Assembly (NCBI RefSeq): GCF_000495815.1
Contig: NZ_AWGE01000001.1
Coordinates: 62,001 to 126,000, forward strand
Direction of reading: 5' to 3'
Length of the DNA: 64,000 nucleotides
Source: Asticcacaulis sp. AC466
GTDB lineage: Bacteria > Pseudomonadota > Alphaproteobacteria > Caulobacterales > Caulobacteraceae
Made by a program: the position numbers and the translations under genes. Every line of letters begins with the position of its first letter. The first letter of the stretch is position 1. Under the pieces are notes generated by a model. It was not told the origin of the DNA, did not search any database, and was given only the letters and a program-made list of their open reading frames with translations. Positions 17,591 to 25,200 of this stretch are shown here, in pieces.

Positions 17591-17750
17591 AATGTCTCGG
17601 CAAGGCGGACGGGAGCAACCCCATTTTCCAGCCGGACGTGCGGCCAAACCGTGTCGGTGCTGTTCCGACGGGCGTCGTCTGGCCTGCCTAATGCATTTCC
17701 GTGGCTGATGGATCTATTTGCCTAAATGCCCGTGGCGACAGGTTTTTTTT
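17591..17750 (+). other. Structured non-coding spacer between purH and ihfB
   Basis: The 423-base interval 17527-17949 has no credible gene. Downstream of the purH hairpin, GGCAAGGC-GGACG (about 17599-17612) can pair with CGTCT-G-GCCTGCC (about 17673-17687) as a bulged helix closing an 80-base region. A second hairpin pairs GCATTT plus GGC with GCC plus AAATGC (about 17691-17729), and eight T follow at 17743-17750. This is the outline of a small RNA with a 3' end, but I do not recognise a known family. From 17751 to the ihfB Shine-Dalgarno I see nothing specific. Confidence 0.3.
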
Positions 17751-17949
17751 AGGGTCTCTATTACCGGCGTCTTCATGATACCGGTTTCTTCTCCATTTCG
17801 CAGATATGGCGAGAAAAATTCCGAATTGCTGAAAAAAATGTATTCATGGTAGCGATATCAGTGCGTTAATCTATCAACAACCCCTTGAACTCATTTTCAT
17901 TTTCGGACATGCTTGAAATGGTAAGTTTCACCTGGCGGGGGAGATACAT

Positions 17950-18246
17950 ATGCTGAAATCAGAACTCATTGAACGCCTGGCCTCCGAATATCCGCATCTG
18001 ACGCAAAAAGACGTCGAACGGGCCGTCAATCTGATTCTTGAATCCATGATTTCCACGCTGGAAAAGGGCGGTCGTGTAGAGTTGCGTGGTTTTGGTGCCT
18101 TGAGCGTTCGATCACGGCCGGCCCGGGCCGGGCGTAACCCGCGCACAGGCGAATCCGTCAAGGTACCGGCCAAGCATGTGCCGTTTTTCAAAAGCGGCAA
18201 GGAATTGCGCGAGCGCCTGAATCTCTCCGGCGATGATAACGGATAA
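17950..18246 (+). CDS. ihfB: Integration host factor subunit beta
   Basis: Nucleoid protein of 98 residues, HU/IHF fold. The arm motif RNPRTGE near residues 62-68 carries the intercalating Pro; ELIERLA at the N terminus and [11 protein letters not shown] in the middle are typical of IHF beta rather than HU. It forms a heterodimer with IHF alpha (not in this window), bends DNA and affects many promoters, including cell-cycle promoters in Caulobacter. GGGGGAG Shine-Dalgarno. mscL follows after 12 bases. Confidence 0.93.
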   Translation: MLKSELIERLASEYPHLTQKDVERAVNLILESMISTLEKGGRVELRGFGALSVRSRPARAGRNPRTGESVKVPAKHVPFFKSGKELRERLNLSGDDNG

Positions 18247-18258
18247 GGAGCCTCGGTC

Positions 18259-18675
18259 GTGAGCATTGTTTCCGAATTCAAAACCTTCCTTATGCGTGGC
18301 AATGTCATCGACCTGGCGGTCGGTGTCGTTATCGGTGGCGCCTTCGGCAAAATCGTCACCTCATTGGTAGACAACATCATCATGCCGCCAATCGGGCTGG
18401 CCACGGGCGGTGTTGATTTTTCCAACCTCAAGCTGATCCTGAAGCCTGCTGACGCTGCGGCCAAAACGGCTGAAGTGGCCATTTCCTATGGCCTGTTCAT
18501 TAACACGATAATCCAGTTTGTGATCATCGGCACCGCCATCTTCCTGGTGGTCAAGGCCATCAACAAGCTGATGCCGGCCCCTCCGCCACCGCCACCGCCC
18601 GCACCACCGGGGCCTTCGCAAGAAGAACTGCTGGCGGGTATCTTGGCTGAACTTAAGGCGCAAAACGCGAAATAA
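18259..18675 (+). CDS. mscL: Large-conductance mechanosensitive channel
   Basis: Inner-membrane emergency osmotic release channel, 138 residues. N-terminal amphipathic stretch ([21 protein letters not shown]), first transmembrane helix (about 16-45), periplasmic loop, second helix (about 75-100) and a C-terminal cytoplasmic bundle (about 115-138). A run of seven to eight prolines (about 104-112) separates the helix from the bundle. GTG start at 18259 with AAGGAG upstream. Second gene of an ihfB-mscL unit with a strong terminator. Confidence 0.96.
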   Translation: MSIVSEFKTFLMRGNVIDLAVGVVIGGAFGKIVTSLVDNIIMPPIGLATGGVDFSNLKLILKPADAAAKTAEVAISYGLFINTIIQFVIIGTAIFLVVKAINKLMPAPPPPPPPAPPGPSQEELLAGILAELKAQNAK

Positions 18676-18677
18676 CA

Positions 18678-18717
18678 AAAAGGCCCGGAGCGGTGATGCT
18701 CCGGGCCTTTTCTTTTT
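18678..18717 (+). terminator. Rho-independent terminator of ihfB-mscL
   Basis: Long perfect stem (about 18678-18691 with 18699-18712), seven-base loop, ending in a T-rich tract; begins directly after the mscL stop. Also lies at the 3' side of the convergent nitroreductase gene. Confidence 0.93.
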
Positions 18718-18727
18718 GGCTTAGGCT

Positions 18728-19318
18728 TCAGGCGGGAAGCTTGATTTCGCCGGTAAAGTGACCCTTGAAGGCGGTCTCCGCCAGGGGTAGGCGTCCCGAA
18801 GGCGCCTCACGCGCCTGCAAGCCTTCCGGCAAGCTTGAGGTTTCGCCCTGATACCCGATGGCAACCGCCGCATCGAGCTTCAAGTTGTCCGGCAAGCGAA
18901 GTACGACCGGCACCTTGTCATATTCAATTCCCGCCATGCCGTGGGCAACCATGCCCATGCTGTGGGCCTGTAAAGACAGCGACATAAAGGCGGATCCGGC
19001 GTCGAAGCTGTTGGTAATGTTCTGACGCTGACCGTCGAACGACGTCACGGACGCGATAAAAATCAGCGCGCCGGCATTCTTGGCCCAGCCTTCATTGAAC
19101 GGCACCAGCAGGCTGAGCAGGGTGTCGAATTCCGGTTCGCCGCGTACGCCATAGAAGAAGCGCCAGGGCTGAAGATTTGAGGCCGACGGCGCCCAGCGCG
19201 CGGCTTCCAAAACGGTCAGAACCTGTGTTTCCGTCACCGGCCGATCGGAAAAGGCGCGCGGCGACCAGCGCTCAAGAAATTGTTTTTCGATGGGGTAGTC
19301 GGATGTGCGCTGGGTCAT
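18728..19318 (-). CDS. Nitroreductase-family FMN oxidoreductase
   Basis: Flavoprotein of 196 residues. RWSPRAFSDRPV (about 18-29) and RWAPSASNLQPWRF (about 43-56) are the FMN-binding signatures of the nitroreductase family; VAIGYQG lies near residue 157. Catalyses NAD(P)H-dependent two-electron reduction; physiological substrate unknown. Start at 19318 follows a GGAGTGAG Shine-Dalgarno. Divergent from the hydrolase cluster, with a tandem-repeat region between. Confidence 0.9.
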   Translation of the reverse strand: MTQRTSDYPIEKQFLERWSPRAFSDRPVTETQVLTVLEAARWAPSASNLQPWRFFYGVRGEPEFDTLLSLLVPFNEGWAKNAGALIFIASVTSFDGQRQNITNSFDAGSAFMSLSLQAHSMGMVAHGMAGIEYDKVPVVLRLPDNLKLDAAVAIGYQGETSSLPEGLQAREAPSGRLPLAETAFKGHFTGEIKLPA

Positions 19319-19332
19319 GATGGCTCTCACTC

Positions 19333-19375
19333 CATTAAATGCTGGCCATTAAATGCTGGCCATTAAATTACTGGC
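19333..19375. repeat. Tandem 14-bp repeats in a divergent promoter region
   Basis: CATTAAATGCTGGC occurs twice in direct tandem (19333-19346, 19347-19360) and a third, slightly altered copy with one extra base follows (19361-19375). Each junction also contains AATG-N5-CATT inverted symmetry. It lies between the nitroreductase start (19318) and the first hydrolase start (19471), where an operator would be expected. Confidence 0.8.
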
Positions 19376-19470
19376 TTTTGCGGCTGATTTCTGATTCACC
19401 TCAAAGGCTGGCAAATCAGCAATGTGTAACTATATGTGTGTCAGTTACTTTTTTTCAAGAGGTGAAGTGT

Positions 19471-20235
19471 TTGCTCGATACAATTCAGCGCAGGTTTTCG
19501 CTTCTTGAACCCTACATAACCGCCTATGGCCCGTCCGATGCCGTATGTCGTCCGGCAGTCCTGCTTTTTCATGCCTGTAACGGCGTACGCCATCATATCC
19601 ATGACTATGCCCGCCAGGTCGCGGCCCTCGGTTACCGCGCCTATGTCATAGACAGTTTCCTGCCGCGCGGATGGGATCATACTGCGGCCATGAGCCTGGT
19701 ATGCTCGGGTCTGGCGTTGCATGGATATGAACGCTCGGGCGACGTGCTGGCGGCAATATGGGGACTGGCGCAACGCCCAGAGGTTGATGCCGGCAACCTT
19801 ATTCTGGCAGGCTGGAGTCATGGCGGCTGGTCGATCATGGATCTCATGACCCAGAAGCTAACCCGTCCGGGTGAGGCGCGACTCGAAAACGGTTCGCCCG
19901 AACCCCTGAAGGGGGTCAAGGGCCTGTTCCTTGTCTACCCCTATATCAATTTCCCGGCGCGGTCGAATACCCATGGCTGGGAATACCGGCCCAAGACCCA
20001 AGCGGTACTGGCGCGGCAGGATTTCCTGACGGCGCACAGCCATGCCGACCATATCTTCACCCATCTGAAAAGCGAAGGGGTGCCGGTCGAACGGCTGGAC
20101 CTCGAGGCCACACATTGCTTCGATGAAGACAGTGCGCTTCATTTCGGCCCCCTGATGGCCTATGATAAGGCCAGCCACAAAAAAACCGAGATGGCGTTCG
20201 AAGCCTTTATACTGGATGTTTTCAAGGGCGCGTGA
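19471..20235 (+). CDS. Dienelactone hydrolase-like alpha/beta hydrolase, copy 1 of 3
   Basis: Soluble hydrolase of 254 residues. Nucleophile elbow GWSHGG, acid Asp in the RQDFL segment and His in EATHCFDED make a complete catalytic triad of the dienelactone-hydrolase superfamily with Ser instead of the Cys of classical DLH. The oxyanion region reads FHACNG, unlike FHGCGG in the two following copies. TTG start at 19471 chosen because it aligns with the starts of copies 2 and 3 and has AGAGG upstream; the longer frame to 19339 has no support. No signal peptide. Substrate unknown. Confidence 0.82.
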   Translation: MLDTIQRRFSLLEPYITAYGPSDAVCRPAVLLFHACNGVRHHIHDYARQVAALGYRAYVIDSFLPRGWDHTAAMSLVCSGLALHGYERSGDVLAAIWGLAQRPEVDAGNLILAGWSHGGWSIMDLMTQKLTRPGEARLENGSPEPLKGVKGLFLVYPYINFPARSNTHGWEYRPKTQAVLARQDFLTAHSHADHIFTHLKSEGVPVERLDLEATHCFDEDSALHFGPLMAYDKASHKKTEMAFEAFILDVFKGA

Positions 20236-20259
20236 CGCCCTGATCATGGGGGATGGTCA

Positions 20260-21054
20260 ATGGATACTATGGCGCAGCGTTATGCCCTTCTGGAGCCGGA
20301 TATTACCGTCTACGGTCCGGACGATGAGAGTGTCCGCCCGGCGGTGGTGCTGTTTCATGGTTGCGGTGGTCTTAGGCCCCACGTTCATTTCTATGCTCAG
20401 GCCGTGGCCCTGACCGGGGTGCGCGCCTACGTGGTTGACAGTTTCAAGCCGCGCGGCTGGAATCGAAATTTCGCCGTTTCGCTCATCTGTTCGGGCGCCG
20501 TCATGCAGGGCTATGAACGATCGGGCGACGTGTTGTCGGTCCTTTGGGGGCTGGAACGCAGCGGCAAGGTCGATATGGATCGCGTGATTCTGACCGGATT
20601 CAGCCACGGTGGCTGGTCGATCATGGACCTGATGACCCAGAAGCTGACCCGGCCGGGCGAAGCGAAGCTGGCCGATCCCGATGCGTCCCTGGTCGAGCGC
20701 GTCAAAGGCGTGTTCTTTGTCTACGCCTATATCAATTTTCCGGCGCGCACCAATTCGAAGCCCTGGGTTCATAAGCCGAAAACCTTTGCGGTCCTGGCCA
20801 AAAAGGACCACCTCACGCCGCTTCGCCATTCCGAAAAGATATTCGCCAAGCTGCAGGCGGAAGGCGTCGATGTGACGGTGCTGCCGCTTGATGGCACGCA
20901 TGCCTTCGACGAAGAGGATAATTCCGGCCTGGTCATGAAATATGATCGGGCGGTCATGCAGACCTCGCTGGAGGCGCTACTCGGCTTCACGACCGGCCTG
21001 TTCGACCTGCCCGATATTCCGAAAACTGAAGACAGCGCACGCGCGGCGGGCTGA
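20260..21054 (+). CDS. Dienelactone hydrolase-like alpha/beta hydrolase, copy 2 of 3
   Basis: Soluble hydrolase of 264 residues, a clear paralogue of the preceding gene, especially over the SHGGWSIMDLMTQKLTRPGE block. Predicted triad: Ser115 in GFSHGG, Asp183 in KKDHL and His214 in DGTHAFDEE; oxyanion loop FHGCGG at 32-37. The C-terminal tail is about 10 residues longer than in the others. Starts 24 bases after copy 1 and ends one base before the GTG of copy 3, so the three form an operon. Substrate unknown. Confidence 0.86.
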   Translation: MDTMAQRYALLEPDITVYGPDDESVRPAVVLFHGCGGLRPHVHFYAQAVALTGVRAYVVDSFKPRGWNRNFAVSLICSGAVMQGYERSGDVLSVLWGLERSGKVDMDRVILTGFSHGGWSIMDLMTQKLTRPGEAKLADPDASLVERVKGVFFVYAYINFPARTNSKPWVHKPKTFAVLAKKDHLTPLRHSEKIFAKLQAEGVDVTVLPLDGTHAFDEEDNSGLVMKYDRAVMQTSLEALLGFTTGLFDLPDIPKTEDSARAAG

Positions 21055-21055
21055 C

Positions 21056-21808
21056 GTGGACACGCTGGGGGCGCGGTTCGAACAGCTGGCACCGCATATT
21101 CTGGCCTATGGCCCGCCGGATACGGTCGCACGGCCGGCGGTCATATTGTTCCATGGGTGCGGCGGTATTGCCGCCAACCTGCTGATCTATTGTCAGGCCG
21201 CCGCCCAGGCCGGCATACGCGCCTACATTATCGACAGTTTCACACCGCGCGGCTGGTCGCGCAAACACGCTGGGTGGTGGGTGTGTCGAGGGCTGAAACT
21301 GCGGGGTTATGAGCGGTCGGGCGATGTTCTGGCGGCCGTGTACGGCCTGTCGCAGCGTCCGGAGGTCGATGCGGGTCGGTTGATGCTGGCGGGATGGAGC
21401 CATGGCGCGTGGGCGATCATGGATTTAATGACGCAGACACTGAAAAGGCCGGGCGACGCCCGCCTGCTCGACCCGTCACCGCAATGGCTGGACGGGGTGA
21501 AGGGCCTCTTCCTTGTCTATCCCTATATCAATATTATGGCGCGGTCGGTGACGCGCCCGTGGGCGCATAAACCCAGGACGATGGCCATACTGACCCTTAA
21601 GGATCATCTGGCGAGTTACCGGCACTCCCTGAAACTGATACGGAACCTGCGCAAACAGGGCGTTGCCGTCGATACCGTGACCTTCAACGCCACCCATGCC
21701 TTCGATGAGGAAGGCATAGATAAGACGCGTATCATGGCCTACGATCCTGAGGCCCTGACCTCAACGCTCGACGCCTTGCAGGAATTTATCAGCAATACTC
21801 TGTCCTAA
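21056..21808 (+). CDS. Dienelactone hydrolase-like alpha/beta hydrolase, copy 3 of 3
   Basis: Soluble hydrolase of 250 residues. GTG start at 21056, one base after the stop of copy 2; its N terminus (MDTLGARFEQLAPHILAYGP) aligns with copy 2. Triad: Ser in GWSHGA, Asp in LKDHL, His in NATHAFDEE; oxyanion loop FHGCGG. It shares the exact block QRPEVDAG with copy 1 but not copy 2. Tail to tail with the copper lipoprotein gene, ten bases apart. Confidence 0.85.
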   Translation: MDTLGARFEQLAPHILAYGPPDTVARPAVILFHGCGGIAANLLIYCQAAAQAGIRAYIIDSFTPRGWSRKHAGWWVCRGLKLRGYERSGDVLAAVYGLSQRPEVDAGRLMLAGWSHGAWAIMDLMTQTLKRPGDARLLDPSPQWLDGVKGLFLVYPYINIMARSVTRPWAHKPRTMAILTLKDHLASYRHSLKLIRNLRKQGVAVDTVTFNATHAFDEEGIDKTRIMAYDPEALTSTLDALQEFISNTLS

Positions 21809-21818
21809 GCTCTCCGGC

Positions 21819-22364
21819 TCACATCTTCATGTCGCCGTGATCCATGGCGCCGGACGTGCCGGCCTTAGCCAGGGGGGTGTCGGACACCGGCATGTGCAGC
21901 GTGACCGGGCCGGCGTTTTTGAAGGCCAGGGTTACGTCAACCGTCTGGCCTGCCTGGGGCCGCTCCGTCAGGTTTTCCAGCATGATGTGATTGCCGCCGG
22001 GCACAAAGGTGATGGTCTCGCCGGATTTGATGACAAAGCCATCCTTGGCCTCTGCCATCTCCATCACCGAACCATTCATCTTCATGGTATGCAAGGTCGT
22101 GGTAGCGGCACAGGTACAAGATGCCGAAATCAGTTGATCCTCGCTATTGCCCTTGTTGGTAATTGTGACATAGGCGGCGGTATTCGGATTGTTACCAAGG
22201 GCCGACCGCATGGCATAGTTGGTCATTTCCAGGCTGGATTTTTTAACCACACCATTGATATCGGTCGATTTTTCGACACGTGTTGTCGTCTTTTCGACCT
22301 TTTCACAGGCCGACATGCCGGCGAGAGACAGACAGGCGACAGCGGCGACAGCAAACTTTTTCAT
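21819..22364 (-). CDS. PCu(A)C-type copper chaperone, probable lipoprotein
   Basis: Exported protein of 181 residues. Signal peptide with LAGMSAC at its end suggests lipidation of Cys19, although the lipobox is atypical. The PCu(A)C domain has the first copper ligands in LHTMKM, a following Met (VMEM) and the pair in GGNHIML, matching the H(M)-x10-M-x21-H-x-M pattern. Such proteins deliver copper to cytochrome oxidase in the periplasm. Unusual features are a CTC pair just before the first ligand His and a Met/His tail (MDHGDMKM). AAGGAG Shine-Dalgarno at the chosen start; a longer frame to 22475 is unlikely. Downstream of trpS on the same strand beyond a hairpin. Confidence 0.88.
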   Translation of the reverse strand: MKKFAVAAVACLSLAGMSACEKVEKTTTRVEKSTDINGVVKKSSLEMTNYAMRSALGNNPNTAAYVTITNKGNSEDQLISASCTCAATTTLHTMKMNGSVMEMAEAKDGFVIKSGETITFVPGGNHIMLENLTERPQAGQTVDVTLAFKNAGPVTLHMPVSDTPLAKAGTSGAMDHGDMKM

Positions 22365-22424
22365 ATCCGGCTCCTTAGAGTGCAATCCGATAAAGGGGAT
22401 ACCATTTTCGGACATATTGCGCGA

Positions 22425-22472
22425 CAAAACAAAGATCCAGAACCGGGTTTTGATTCCATCAAGCCCCGGTTC
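22425..22472 (-). terminator. Hairpin terminator after trpS
   Basis: Outer 8-bp stem (22440-22447 with 22465-22472) continued by an inner TTGAT/ATCAA stem, followed on the minus strand by a T-rich stretch. Located nine bases after the trpS stop. Confidence 0.75.
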
Positions 22473-22480
22473 CAATTGGA

Positions 22481-23485
22481 TCAGCCCCAGAGGCCGACGA
22501 TCTTTTTTACATCCTTCACCACGGGTGCAGCGACATCGTTGGCGCGGGCCGCGCCACGGGTCAATACCCGGTCGATTTCCGCCGGGTCGTCGAGCAGGCG
22601 GCGCAGCGTGTCAGAAATCGGCGCCATCCGCGCTACCACCACATCGGCCAGGGCGGGCTTGAACGTACCAAAGCCTTTACCGCCGAACTGATCGAGTACA
22701 GCCTGAGCCGACAGGCCGGCCAGGGCGGCATAGATGCCGACCAGGTTCTTGGCCTCTGGCCGGTCTTCCAGACCCGCCTCAGCATCCGGCAGGACCTCTG
22801 CGTCGGATTTGGCCTTCTTGATCTTGCTGGCGATCGTGTCTGCGTCGTCGGTGAGGTTGATGCGGGAATTGTCGGACGGGTCCGATTTAGACATCTTGGC
22901 CGTGCCATCGCGCAGCGACATGATGCGGGCGCCCGGGCCTTGATACAGGGTGTCAGGCAGCGGGAAGTAATCGACGCCAAAATCGTGGTTGAATTTCTTG
23001 GCAACGTCGCGAGTCAGCTCCAGATGCTGGCGCTGATCTTCACCGACGGGCACGTGTGTTGCCTTATAAAGCAGGATGTCGGCGGCCTGAAGCACGGGAT
23101 AGGTATAGAGGCCGACACTGGCGCGTTCCTTGTCCTTGCCCGCCTTATCCTTGAACTGGGTCATGCGGTCGAGCCAGCCCAGGCGCGCAACGCAGTTGAA
23201 GATCCAGGCCAGTTCGACGTGACCGGGCACGGCCGATTGCGGAAAGATGGCCGATTTCTCAACATCGACGCCGGCGGCCAGGTAACAGGCGGCGATCTCG
23301 CGCGTTTGGCTCAGCAGCTTTTGCGGGTCCTGCCAGACGGTGATGGCATGCAGGTCAGCTATGAAGAAGAAGCGCTCGGCCTCTTCCGTTTGCATGTCGG
23401 CGAACTTTTTCAGCGCGCCGAGATAGTTGCCGAGGTGCAGCGAACCAGAAGCCTGGATGCCGGACAGGATGCGTTTGGTCGTCAT
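22481..23485 (-). CDS. trpS: Tryptophanyl-tRNA synthetase
   Basis: Class I aminoacyl-tRNA synthetase of 334 residues. HIGH-type motif SLHLGNYLG (about 15-23) and KMSKS in AKMSKSDP (about 199-206). Charges tRNA-Trp. AGGGA Shine-Dalgarno. Last of the mutS-glnD-murJ-trpS series, 37 bases after murJ. Confidence 0.97.
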   Translation of the reverse strand: MTTKRILSGIQASGSLHLGNYLGALKKFADMQTEEAERFFFIADLHAITVWQDPQKLLSQTREIAACYLAAGVDVEKSAIFPQSAVPGHVELAWIFNCVARLGWLDRMTQFKDKAGKDKERASVGLYTYPVLQAADILLYKATHVPVGEDQRQHLELTRDVAKKFNHDFGVDYFPLPDTLYQGPGARIMSLRDGTAKMSKSDPSDNSRINLTDDADTIASKIKKAKSDAEVLPDAEAGLEDRPEAKNLVGIYAALAGLSAQAVLDQFGGKGFGTFKPALADVVVARMAPISDTLRRLLDDPAEIDRVLTRGAARANDVAAPVVKDVKKIVGLWG

Positions 23486-23522
23486 GTTAATCCCTAGAGC
23501 CCGTTATGCACCGGAAAACGCC

Positions 23523-25133
23523 TTAGCGACGCCGCAGCATCGCCTTCAAGTCACGAGACTTAACCGCCCCGGTCACAAATAACAGCCCGATATAGAGGAA
23601 GAGACCAGCGAAACAAACCCCCAGAATGGCAATTTCCTTGACCAGATGCGGCATGATCTGAGCGATCTGCGCCTGGATGAGGGGACGATAGGTTGAGCAC
23701 AGGGTCAGGAAGGCGGCCATCCCGATACCAGCGATCATTACCTTGGTCAGTCCCGCAGCGCTGCGGGACGACAGGTGCCACATCTTGCGGCGGATTAGGC
23801 TGATCAACATCAGGATGACATTGGCCCAGGCGCCAGCGGACGTGCCGATGGCCAGGCCGGGCACGCCGATAAAGTGGAACAGGGTGACACCAAGGCCAAG
23901 ATTGACAGCAACACTGACCAGGGCAAACTTCATCGGGCCGAAGGTATTCTTTCGTGCGTAGAATGCCGGGCCCAGGATGCGAGTCAAGACGAAGGCGGGA
24001 ACGCCCCACCCGTAGTGGAGGAGGGCGGCGGCGGTCTGCTGGGCGTCGTGGATGTTGAACTGGCCGCGCGTGAAAAGGCCATCGATCAGGAAGAAGGGTA
24101 TCGACACCAGGGCGGCCGCGGCGGGCAGGGTCAGGGCCATGGAAAAAATCAGGGCGTCGTCCATGGTATTCTGAGCGGCCTCGTGATCCTGGGCTTGGAC
24201 GGCGCGCGACAGGGCAGGCAGAAGGGCGACACCAATGGCGACACCAACCAGCCCAAGCGGCAATTGATACAGGCGGTCGGCGACATTGAGCCACGACCGT
24301 GCGCCCGGTACGGCGGACGAAAAGGCTTGGGATACGAAGACGTTGATCTGGGTAGCCGCCGCCGCCAGCGCCCCGGGGACGGCCAGCACCAGCAGCTTGC
24401 GGATATCCGGCGTCATGCGGGGCATGAAACTTATGCCGACGCGGGCGCCGACACGGCGGACGCCCCAGAATAACAATCCGGCCTGGATTACCCCAGCGGC
24501 GAGAACCCCCCAGGACGCGGCGTAGGCAGCGCGCAAGGGGTCGTGCTGTGGCCAGACGGCAATCAGCATGACGGCATTCAGCACGGTCGGCACCGCGGCG
24601 GAAACAATGAAGCGTCCCCGCGCATTGAGCACGCCCGACATCAAGGCGACCAGGGCCATGCACGGCAGGTAGGGCATGGTGATCTGGGTCAAGGTGATGG
24701 CCAGCTTGAACTTGACCGGATCGCCAAAATAGCCCGGATTGATGACGTGCATCAGCCAGGGCATGGTCAGCTGGGCGATAAGGGTCAGGACCAGGGTGGC
24801 AAAGGCCAACGTCGCCATGGCGTCCCGGGCCAGCTTATCGGCAGCGGCCTCGCCCTCCTGTACCAGCACGGCGGAATAGGAGGGCACGAAGGCGGCGGTG
24901 AACGCGCCTTCCGCAAAGATGCGGCGGAACAGATTTGGGAAGGAGAGTGCGGTGTAATAGGCATCCGCCGCGATATTGCCGGACGCGCCCAGAACCGCCG
25001 TAATGACCAAGTCACGCGCCAGGCCCATGAAGCGGCTGATCAGGGTGAAGAAGCTGTTGATCAGCGAATTACGAACCAGGCCGGACGATTTGGCGGGAGC
25101 CGGCTTGGCGGGAGCGTCGGAAATGTCTGGCAC
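23523..25133 (-). CDS. murJ: Lipid II flippase MurJ
   Basis: Polytopic inner-membrane protein of 536 residues with about fourteen helices (MVF family). It moves the peptidoglycan precursor lipid II to the periplasmic face. N-terminal SGLVRNSLINSFFTLISR and the conserved FPNLFRRIFAEGAF loop near residue 70 identify the family. The start is a GTG at 25133. Between glnD (68 bases upstream) and trpS. Confidence 0.95.
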   Translation of the reverse strand: MPDISDAPAKPAPAKSSGLVRNSLINSFFTLISRFMGLARDLVITAVLGASGNIAADAYYTALSFPNLFRRIFAEGAFTAAFVPSYSAVLVQEGEAAADKLARDAMATLAFATLVLTLIAQLTMPWLMHVINPGYFGDPVKFKLAITLTQITMPYLPCMALVALMSGVLNARGRFIVSAAVPTVLNAVMLIAVWPQHDPLRAAYAASWGVLAAGVIQAGLLFWGVRRVGARVGISFMPRMTPDIRKLLVLAVPGALAAAATQINVFVSQAFSSAVPGARSWLNVADRLYQLPLGLVGVAIGVALLPALSRAVQAQDHEAAQNTMDDALIFSMALTLPAAAALVSIPFFLIDGLFTRGQFNIHDAQQTAAALLHYGWGVPAFVLTRILGPAFYARKNTFGPMKFALVSVAVNLGLGVTLFHFIGVPGLAIGTSAGAWANVILMLISLIRRKMWHLSSRSAAGLTKVMIAGIGMAAFLTLCSTYRPLIQAQIAQIMPHLVKEIAILGVCFAGLFLYIGLLFVTGAVKSRDLKAMLRRR

Positions 25134-25200
25134 GGAGGCACTCGGGAAAAGGGTTCCTCCGCTTTATGCCTGTCGGCGATTTCCCGCAAGTCCTTATAGG

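Noticed and set aside
16351-17592. Long antisense frame (413 codons) opposite purH
   Set aside because: Arg/Gly/His-rich shadow with no domain, caused by high GC at third positions of purH.
17569-18712. Similar GGCCCGGA stems after purH and mscL as a possible repeat family
   Set aside because: The match is limited to a short GC stem core; such stems are common in terminators, so no repeat is claimed.
23560-24663. Alternative minus-strand frame of 367 codons in murJ
   Set aside because: Out-of-frame reading of murJ, Arg/Pro-rich and without hydrophobic pattern.
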